Of a DNA stretch of 31,772 bases, positions 22,701 to 29,153 are shown in pieces. Position 1 is the first letter of the stretch. Each line of letters starts with the position of its first letter. The notes below the pieces were generated by a model, which did not search any database, was not told where the DNA came from, and saw nothing but the letters and a program-made list of their open reading frames with translations. The position numbers were made by a program, and so were the translations under genes. The stretch is from Phoronis ovalis (Eukaryota; Phoronida; Phoronidae): contig JAOXYB010026290.1 of NCBI GenBank assembly GCA_028565635.1, positions 1 to 31,772 on the forward strand. The letters are read 5' to 3'.

Positions 22701-24507
22701 TATGCATATCAGCAGAAATTATAAAGCAATCGTACATTTGGCTTTGCTTCTTGTTTATGTTGTTTTTATCCCAGTATTACACTGTATTTACACCTTGGCT
22801 TTAGCTTCTGAGGAAAATTTATTTTAATTTGGTAGCAGTTTTGTTGCTTTTTGCACTTCCAAATATTTGGTATGTAATTACCAATAGGAAAATTAGAAAT
22901 GAAACCATTGTCATAGGTTGCTTTAGCAGGCTTAATGCATTTAGTCAAGTTGTCTCATTTTAAACATATCCTCGATCTTCCCGTTGTTAATTTATACTTT
23001 TGTGCTTTATTTAAAATGTCTCTGAACATGTCAATACTTGCACTTTATTTAAATCAGCCATGTTTCGGACTGTTCAAGTGGACATGCACATGTAGATTAA
23101 ATGTCAAAGCAGTACAAGAGAACCAGACTTAGTTTTATGAGATTCTAAAAATGCCCTGTATTATTTATTTTAGGAAATGTTGCTAAAAGCAAGACTATCA
23201 CTGGTCGTCCCTTGGGTTCCCCCAGTTCGCCTCTTCTTAGTCACAGAATGTCCCCTATAAATAGTGCAGGATCTAGTAGTTCAAGCCGGTAAGTCAGCTG
23301 CCACTGATTAGAAACCATCTTTTTAATGTTCTAGTTGTTGAAATAAAGTAAATAGTTGTAGATACTGTTTCACTCATTAACTTAGATTATATAACCAAAT
23401 GTTTTGCACAAGTAATCTGACAAAATTAGCATACTTTAAATTCACTGACAGATATTATTTTGAAGTCTTACGGGAACTGTTGTAATAATTCCATCAACTA
23501 TAAAGCTGGAAAGAATTTTGAGTATTACCTAATATTTTTATTTTTTGATCAAACTCTAAATGCCAATGTACGACCGTAAGTGTGATTAAAGAAAACAAAA
23601 ATAATTTATTTACTTGGTTGTTTTGAGTGTTTTTCTTGTGCTTGTAGGAAAAGCTCAGCAAGTTCTCAGGGCAGCATACCGTCACCAGTGAATTCAGCCG
23701 GGCGACGACGATCATTAACAAACAGTCCAAATAGTCCTGGTCCTCCAAACTCGGCTGAAGGCATTAAAAAAATTCCATCCACTAGAAAAGGAAGTTTAGG
23801 CAGCAATACTGTCAATTCATTGCCTACAAACTCCAGGTAATAAGCTGTTCAAGCTGTTTCCATAGGTGCAACATATACACATTACTTTAGGCATCTATGT
23901 ATAAATTGTCTACATTTGTAGTTTGCCCTCGAGACATAACTTTTCAATTCATATAAAAATTCGTATGAAAGCAACTCTTGTTATTAATCAAGTTATTTCA
24001 CCTGTGCTGCCACCTGCATGCATGTAATATGAAATGTGATGTGTCATGCCAATGTAGTGGGACATGGTAGCATAGTCAGGTACTGATACTAACTGAGATA
24101 ACTTAGGAGATTACTCATACTACATCTGTAGGAGAACGTATATTTTTAGTTGCCAATGAATATTAGTGATATAGGGTCTGTTGTTGGAAACATTGTAAAG
24201 TTACAATTCCATAAATCAGCACTAATGGAAGAAAAATGAGCTTAGTATCGGAAAAAATCGTAACTTTACCACTCCTGAAATTACCTTTACTGAGTTATGG
24301 AATTATAAGTATTTACGGAAATCATAAACATTTACGGAATTGGTGCATACATTTTTTTTTTCAGAATTATGTAATAAATAAGTATGCACAGTGCAGCACT
24401 ACATTATTGTGACCAGTAGGTAGAGTGAAAAACAAAGACGTTGATACTTAATTTAATCACAAAACTATTTTTTTATTTTCAGAAGGAAAGCATCAACACC
24501 AAAATGA
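10646..24507 (+). CDS. PPP4R4: PPP4R4: regulatory subunit 4 of protein phosphatase 4 (5' end missing)
   Basis: PPP4R4 (KIAA1622 in human) is a HEAT-repeat protein that binds the PP4 catalytic subunit in the cytosol. Exons, all GT-AG and in continuous frame: 10646-10748, 12992-13139, 13453-13526, 14299-14405, 14589-14696, 15545-15666, 16227-16349, 16628-16818, 17119-17238, 17438-17599, 17984-18166, 18429-18534, 18650-18984, 20768-20845, 21416-21524, 22043-22195, 23174-23288, 23648-23836, 24483-24507 (TGA). Together they encode about 849 residues; human is about 873. By eye, residues 1-627 align without large gaps to the human helical-repeat region, for example SGQEVQ, QSLCQDIEYEVR, LPELVELT and LLQQLDSCVRRLL. 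The tail (628-849) is a charged coiled coil followed by a Ser/Thr/Pro/Asn-rich basic disordered region. The first exon starts in mid-codon, so at least one upstream exon is missing. The gene assignment is firm; the exon edges are by eye. Confidence 0.95.
11804..12209. mobile_element. MITE-like element with internal tandem GTAGCAATCCAAA repeats
   Basis: The left end is a run of 12 G followed by TGGGTACTCAAGGTTTTTT. The right end, AAAAAATAACTTAAGTACCC followed by CCGGGCCC, is its imperfect inverted copy, and the similarity extends roughly 65 bp inward (GATGTGCCGCCCAACC on the left, its relative GGGCTGCACAACCCC on the right). AATACC at 11798-11803 and at 12210-12215 may be a 6-bp target-site duplication. 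The interior has about six degenerate ~30-bp units with core GTAGCAATCCAAATTTT. There is no transposase. Confidence 0.7.
11880..12150 (+). repeat. Degenerate ~30-bp tandem repeats inside the MITE-like element
   Basis: The core AGCAATCCA(A/T)(A/T)TTTT recurs near 11919, 11950, 11979, 12083 and 12113, with a diverged unit at the left edge near 11884. The units are separated by AT-rich spacers containing GAAATATA or AAATATTTGA. A unique stretch (about 12000-12070) interrupts the array. Confidence 0.75.
12538..12586 (+). repeat. 49-bp direct repeat, copy B
   Basis: Exact copy of 10461-10509. It lies in the intron downstream of the first visible PPP4R4 exon, about 400 bp before the next exon. Confidence 0.9.
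12992..18984 (+). CDS. PPP4R4: PPP4R4 helical-repeat block (12 exons)
   Basis: These twelve exons encode residues of about 35-627, the HEAT-like helical array that forms the scaffold for PP4c. Segments that match human by eye, in order: AEMQLAAS, WLDTLLDVID, QSRLSCCRVLGK, IKKEILPVVQSLCQD, ATKSAILPELVELT, HIGKLCHSL, a polar loop rich in N, K and E (exon 16628-16818), TELYNTFSSLCHD, LVSLLKADTVEV, SELIPAVL, WRLQEEILLKFSCLPRV, RKLEQRQEI, YSKNFFKEYFFEFLLELS, and RDVTAAIKTAVEELDK. Exon phases agree throughout, and there is no frameshift or internal stop. Introns in this block range from 115 bp (18535-18649) to about 0.8 kb. Confidence 0.95.
13236..13316. repeat. Long intronic hairpin
   Basis: 13245-13272 (AATTTTACTATTTAAACTAG and on) pairs with 13279-13306 over 28 bases with about three mismatches around a 6-base CAATTA loop. 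Weaker pairing extends outward to about 13236 and 13316. It lies in the intron after exon 12992-13139 and is probably a tiny foldback element; transcribed, it would form a stable RNA stem. Confidence 0.75.
19752..19775 (+). CDS. PPP4R4: Candidate 24-nt cassette microexon of PPP4R4
   Basis: A pyrimidine-rich tract and CAG-like acceptor (CTTTGTCCCTGTAG) is followed by eight codons reading KIMSELHY and the donor GTGAGT. Flanking exons are both in phase 0, so inclusion adds eight residues without a frameshift. Skipping it gives the better match to human, where MDAFQKKFYEKD aligns with ES-LHRRSYVED. If used, it is therefore an insertion at the boundary between the helical-repeat region and the charged coil. 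Predicted from sequence only. Confidence 0.35.
20018..20170 (-). CDS. Antisense exon-like ORF inside a PPP4R4 intron, unknown protein
   Basis: On the minus strand, acceptor CATATTACAG precedes 51 open codons, which end at donor CAG|GTGATG. Length is 153 nt, phase 0 at both ends. The product contains NYGMKAFNESHLYKKR, EIEYYFLHNVGGQVIYLPPE and ATSDETVQ. Unlike most chance frames in this AT-rich DNA, it has a balanced composition with Gly, Pro, Gln and acidic residues. I do not recognise the protein. I could not find partner exons on either side, so it may be part of a nested antisense gene, a captured or duplicated exon, or a chance ORF. Confidence 0.4.
20768..24507 (+). CDS. PPP4R4: PPP4R4 C-terminal coil and disordered tail (6 exons)
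   Basis: Exons 20768-20845 and 21416-21524 encode a charged coil (KKEEEEKLLLEL, EEKERKEDDGK) corresponding to human EKEREELLLLEMEQLEKEK. Exons 22043-22195, 23174-23288, 23648-23836 and 24483-24507 encode a basic, Ser/Thr/Asn/Pro-rich tail with low similarity to vertebrate proteins. Visible motifs are TRIP and SKIP (joined by ARKG), SNIP, several S-P sites, the related segments MSPINSAGS and PSPVNSAGR, and RRRSL, a basophilic-kinase consensus. The protein ends RRKASTPK. The tail is probably regulated by phosphorylation; that is inference. Confidence 0.92.
21035..21146 (+). repeat. 56-bp tandem duplication
   Basis: Units 21035-21090 and 21091-21146 are adjacent and differ at only two positions. 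Both begin GATCTAATAACATCTCACAT. Near-identity implies a recent duplication. It lies in the intron between exons 20768-20845 and 21416-21524. Confidence 0.95.
24174..24340. mobile_element. MITE-like element, family 2, copy 2 (diverged)
   Basis: GGGTCTGTTGTTGGAAACAT followed by TGTAAAGTTA (24174-24203) matches the reverse complement of the right end of the element at 8850-9026, and AATTCC-type words with CATAAATCA follow. The distal terminus is poorly preserved, although CGTAAC and TTTACGGAA words recur to about 24340, so the right boundary is a guess. It lies in the last PPP4R4 intron. Confidence 0.5.
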
Positions 24508-24914
24508 CACTCCAGATCCTAAGAGGAGGCTGCTGATTTAATATGCAGTGCTTAGTGTTAGTATGGAATAGAAACATGGCATGGAACCGTGCTTTACAGA
24601 CACTGTTCTGTTTTGATGAAGCTCTTCAACTTTTGACCAGCCAAAGAATGAAAACTAACCAATTTTAGAAAGGGACCCAAGGTTGCTATGTTTATACTCA
24701 GTCTGGAGAAAATCCAAACAAATTCGGGTGCTTCTAAAAAGTTGTAAGCTAATTGTGTGGCATTTGTTGGCTCAATCTCAGAAGTGGAAACACGTAATTG
24801 TGATGGGCATTAATCCACTGACTTGAATAGAAACAGTAAAAGAGTGGAACAGTTCTTAATTCTGATTGTCTCCATACTTGAAGAATATTGTAGGCACTCT
24901 TGAAAGATGAATGA

Positions 24915-24920
24915 AATAAA
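24915..24920 (+). promoter_or_regulatory. PPP4R4: Candidate polyadenylation signal (AATAAA), proximal
   Basis: First canonical hexamer after the stop codon; a T/G-containing stretch follows (TTTATGTAGCTGTTATTTTG). Confidence 0.5.
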
Positions 24921-25324
24921 TTTATGTAGCTGTTATTTTGCAACATTGTCTAGCAATCCTGTATACTAAATGGTCCAAAATATTCACACAATTAATGTTA
25001 GTACAACAATTTACTGAGATACAAGAACAGACACTTCAGATTTAAGCATATACCTGGTTTTAAGTATTAGTCCGACAATTCTATGAAAATGTATACAAGA
25101 GTTTCCGGGTAATTTTATAATCACTCTGCATGCATCTTTATTTGTGCAGATGTTTGTTACAAAATAATCTGAGTGTTAAATTGCTGGAGTTGTCAGCATT
25201 ATTTTTCGTTTCTGAAACAGATATGAACATTCAAGAATATTTTATACAGAAAGTTGCTCAGATAAAAGTACTTTATTTTCTTCATGTGATGTAAAAAAAA
25301 TATTCAGCTATCAATGACATGCAA

Positions 25325-25330
25325 AATAAA
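25325..25330 (+). promoter_or_regulatory. PPP4R4: Candidate polyadenylation signal (AATAAA), distal
   Basis: A canonical hexamer followed by TATTGTTTTTTTACTGGTGTTGTT. Its T/GT-rich downstream element is stronger than that of the proximal site. Confidence 0.5.
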
Positions 25331-26148
25331 TAAGATATTGTTTTTTTACTGGTGTTGTTACTAAAATGAAGTGAGACTAGCAAGTTTGTATTCTAAAAAA
25401 TGTAAATATTGTTCTTTAAAATTTCTTCAAGGTAATAAAACATACAAGATATTACATGCAAGTTTTATGTTGTTCTTAGAGGTTAAAAACCAATTGTTAC
25501 TGATGACAATGTATTTCCTTTCACAGCAAATACAATTCAAGTTGAAAACTCCAAATTTTAAAAATGGATTTGCGAATATATGTCCTCTGGATAAAAACCA
25601 ATCTGAATTTCCCAAATCGACTAAAGTTACACACATTTTTCAACATTGTAAAATTCGGATACATTTGCACAAAATCCAAACCAGTTGGACATCTCAAATT
25701 TGGGTAGATAGTTTCCATAAATTTGAAAAAACCGTATTCAGCCACAACCTTGTGATAGTTTAAAAAAAATAACTGGTTGAACTTGATCGTGTGTATGGCA
25801 CAATCAGTATTCTCATATACCAACATTTCCTCAGTTTAGAGATTCTCACCCCCAGTTTGGTTTCTGGTTGGTTAATTCCCACTGCCTTACATGACATCTA
25901 AATAACATTTGTACGGTACAAACTTAAATCAAGCTCTTCAGTAGCAATAAAGGACTTAGTTGTACACAACAATTATTTTAAGTTGTCTTGGGGAACAAAC
26001 ATGGCCAGCAGTCAGAGGTATTGAAAGTGATCTGGGTCAAAGCATACTTGACCTGTAATTAACATTAATTTTTACCCTGGTACCAATTAATATGAAGCTG
26101 ATCTGATAATAACAGACATATAAATGACAATAAAACCATGATGACCAT

Positions 26149-26174
26149 ATGCCCATGCACTGTGCCATGGGCAT
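26149..26174. repeat. Short palindrome (ATGCCCATGCAC/TGTGCCATGGGCAT)
   Basis: The two halves are complementary except for a one-base offset. A related palindrome (TATGCCC...GGGCATA) lies at 27537-27567. Confidence 0.75.
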
Positions 26175-26360
26175 GAAAACTTAAAGAAATTATGAAACAG
26201 AAACAAAAAATTTTCATTAACCCTTTAATTCACTGCAAGGTTATATAGGCTCCCTGTGTATATATACGAGTATAGTTTATGTAATTGACCTTGATTTTTC
26301 CAGGGTCTCTGCCCCTGAAGTCTATGTCAATACTTTTGTATCTGAAATAAAGTAAGTTTG

Positions 26361-26453
26361 CATACATATACACACATACACATATATAATATACTGTATA
26401 TATAAATATATATACGTATATACATATATATATATAAATATATATATATATTT
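26361..26453. repeat. AT-rich microsatellite (TA/CATA)n
   Basis: About 90 bp of alternating TA with interspersed CATA and CACATA units. Confidence 0.9.
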
Positions 26454-27536
26454 CTGCTTTTCAAGATAATAAACAAAAATTTACTATGGTTAAGCCCAAA
26501 CGTTAGTTAAGAACGTACGGAATATTAACGGATGTATTTATTCAGATTGAATTTGGATGTGCTTTTTAAAGAGCAAATACAGATCTCAGACTATATATAC
26601 CTTTTTATCATTATTTATAAGATCAGGCAGTAAAATACACACAAAAAATGGCAAAAATTTCAATTGGCATTTGACTTAATTTTCAGGATCTTCTAAAACG
26701 TTAGGTGGTAAGCCCACCAATTGCCTTCGTGAATCCATTTTCGAATTGTATAGTCAGATCCTCGTCTTCTGGAAAGTAGCCTCTCAGGAACAAACAAGGC
26801 ATACATTTACCTGTACTAAAGCTGATCAGATAAAAACTGAAGCATGCAATTATTGTGAAACAAAGAAAGGATTATATGCACAATGAAAAATGTCAGATTC
26901 AAATCGGCATTTGACCCACTTTTCAAGGTCATTCTAAAATGTCACCTAGTCTAATATGCTCACTAGCCTATGTCCTTCGCGAATCTGCCTTCGAATCATC
27001 CAGTCAATGCTTTGTATTTTCCAAAATGGGTACAACGTGACATATACCCTCTCAGGAACAAAGATGGTCATCTGTCGGCCATATTGGAAGTAAATACAAT
27101 CAAATTATAACCAGCCTGCACTGTGACCTGTATTTACCTTATCGAGTTTGAAGCTGCTTGGATAAAAACTGAAGCAGTTATTGCAAAACAAAACATATTA
27201 TGCACAAAAAATGTCAAATATTCCATTTGGCATTTCATCTACTTTTCAAGGTCATTCTAAACTATCACCTAGCCTATTACGCCCATTAATCTATGGCCTT
27301 CATGAATCCACCTTCAAATTGTCCAGTCAAAGCTTAGTCTTTCCTGAAATGGCACGTAACATGCTCTCTTGGGACCATATTGGAATTAATCAAGATTAAA
27401 ATTAAAACCGACTTGCACTTTAACCTGTATTTACCCTGTACCGAATATGAAGCAGACTGGGTAAAAACTAAAGCTGTTATCACCAATGTTATGGATGGCA
27501 ACACCACGAACGACACATACTACAGGACGACAGCAC

Positions 27537-27567
27537 TATGCCCGGCACTACTGTAGTAATGGGCATA
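27537..27567. repeat. Short palindrome (TATGCCC ... GGGCATA)
   Basis: A 7-bp perfect stem encloses an inner TACTGTAGTA palindrome. It lies just after the last unit of the repeat array. Confidence 0.7.
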
Positions 27568-28701
27568 AAAATAAACAAACATACCTAACCTTTACCTCAT
27601 GGGATGTGGCATCGTTCGTTCTGCTAAGTTCAATAATAGATGTATCATAGCATCTTGTACTTATTTTTCTTTACCATGATTTGTACCTATCATATTTAAG
27701 GTACACAATTCTGAGGTCATGTGCTTAAAGTATTCCAAGTGTAAAGCATTACGAATCAGAAATATATTTTATAACAATTAAATGCATATAGATTAATACT
27801 TTTATTGTAAATATCTTAAGTATATCCATAGGCTATTTAAAAAATATATTATATTAAACAATATTGTGTGCAATCTAACTGACCAGTTACAGTAAATTGG
27901 TTAAACATAGTTTATCAAAATACACAAAGGGTACAGTTCTCACAGATGGTACTGAAAAACGCACAGGAAAAACCAATAAATTTCACAAATTACACTCAAC
28001 AAAACCTGACCAGTAATATATATACACTCTCTAAATAAGTTTATCACTACAATTATATACTAAATTTATGAAAGCACTAGTAACAATGCGGGGAATAATG
28101 CTACCCCTTTAACAACTTCTCCATAAAATTGATATTCTCCCTATACACTCAATCAAGCAAGCAATGTACAACGATTTGATAAGAACTCGCACAAAGACTT
28201 AAGTAATAATAATCAAAGCGTGCATTTTTATTAAACAATTTGCTTCAACAAATAAGATCTATCCCGAAAGGAATGTTTTCGTTGTTTGCACATGGTATGC
28301 TTTGGTAGGACTGGAACAAAATTTAACTGGGGGAAAATCAATCTAATTTTTATATCAAACAACCTTACTAACAAGAAATGTTTGGCTATAGCAAATAGAA
28401 ATGATACATGTGCATTACTCATTCAACTACTGCTTAATACGACATATCATCTAACATTGTATAGCAAGTATTGCTGATAACATTGACATTGAGGAAGATA
28501 CAATTTAATATTAAACCATCTAAAATATCACAAGCATGTGTAACCAAAAGCACAAAACAGGGTTGTACTGGGGTACATGCATTTTCTCTGATCACAGGGG
28601 AAAATGGCATGTGTCTATACCATTGAAATTTTTCAGCAATGAAATCCATATTACTTTAATAGTTGCCTTATCTGGATAATGTTTAATATCAAATATCCAA
28701 C

Positions 28702-28707
28702 TTTATT
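28702..28707 (-). promoter_or_regulatory. Candidate polyadenylation signal of the zinc-finger gene
   Basis: TTTATT on the plus strand reads AATAAA on the minus strand, about 210 nt past the stop codon. Another AATAAA lies at 28227-28232. Confidence 0.45.
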
Positions 28708-28916
28708 GGCACAAAAATGGTTCTATTTAATATTCTCATCTCAATAATTAAATCAGGACTCTGACTGAAACGTCATTGAGAAACTGTTCACCTTATTTTT
28801 GCCAATATTGGGTTGCTTTCACCGAATCCTTGTCAATGGACACAGTACAGCGAGTCATTAATATGTCAAAATATAGTCATTTTATGATACATAAAGCTTG
28901 TTTCTTGGAAACACAA
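28708..28916 (-). other. Probable 3' UTR of the zinc-finger gene
   Basis: AT-rich sequence between the TAA stop and the nearest minus-strand AATAAA. No open frame of interest. Confidence 0.45.
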
Positions 28917-29153
28917 TTAGCTAATTTTGATAAAACCTGTAGTAGTTGAGGAATGGTTGGCAGCAGCCAAATTTGCATTTTCTACTGATTCCACATCAAC
29001 CATAGTGTCTTCTTCAGTTTTTTCAATGTATGCTTCCGGTCCTTTAAGAATACTGCGTTCATGTTTTTCATACTTGCGTAATCCACTTAGGTCAATCTTG
29101 GCATAATCCTCAATAGTTTTAAAATCACGACTCCTATAACGTTTTGTTTTAAC
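28917..29153 (-). CDS. C-terminal exon of the zinc-finger protein
   Basis: The acceptor ATTACAG precedes 78 codons and a TAA. The exon begins with a basic cluster (VKTKRYRSRDFK), continues through IEDYAKIDLSGLRKYEKHER, then becomes acidic (EKTEEDTMVDVESVEN) and ends in a Ser/Thr-rich TGFIKIS. A transactivation or interaction role for the acidic part is inference. Confidence 0.9.
   Translation of the reverse strand, partial: VKTKRYRSRDFKTIEDYAKIDLSGLRKYEKHERSILKGPEAYIEKTEEDTMVDVESVENANLAAANHSSTTTGFIKIS

Larger units (their letters stand above)
24508..25335 (+). other. PPP4R4: Probable PPP4R4 3' UTR
   Basis: The sequence following the TGA has no further splice-consistent coding. Two AATAAA hexamers (24915-24920 and 25325-25330) would give 3' UTRs of about 0.43 or 0.84 kb. 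Which is used cannot be told from sequence. Confidence 0.5.
25980..27570 (+). repeat. Array of diverged ~240-320-bp repeats
   Basis: Three copies can be followed by shared words. GGCATTTGAC/GGCATTTCAT is at 26666, 26906 and 27229, each followed by TTTTCAAGGTCATTCTAAA or a variant. (C)CTCTCAGGAACAAA is at about 26780 and 27048, with a diverged copy near 27363. ATAAAAACTGAAGC is at about 26832 and 27162, with a relative near 27465. A fourth partial copy (about 25988-26174) has GGGGAACAAACATGGCC, TTTACCCTGGTACC and ATATGAAGCTGATCTG, which match the ends of the other units. It is separated from them by the microsatellite and about 0.5 kb of other DNA. Short palindromes at 26149-26174 and 27537-27567 lie at comparable positions in the first and last copies. 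Confidence 0.7.
25336..28700. other. Intergenic region between convergent genes
   Basis: No conserved coding. Overlapping open frames on both strands near 25371-25826 (130 and 101 codons) are rich in Phe, Ile, Lys, Asn and His and have no recognisable domain, so I treat them as non-coding. The region also holds a diverged repeat array (25980-27570) and an AT microsatellite (26361-26453). Confidence 0.6.

Noticed and set aside
25371-25826. Overlapping 130-codon (+) and 101-codon (-) open frames
   Set aside because: Low-complexity AT-rich composition, no domain, no start context or homology, and mutual overlap. They most likely arise by chance or from a decayed repeat.
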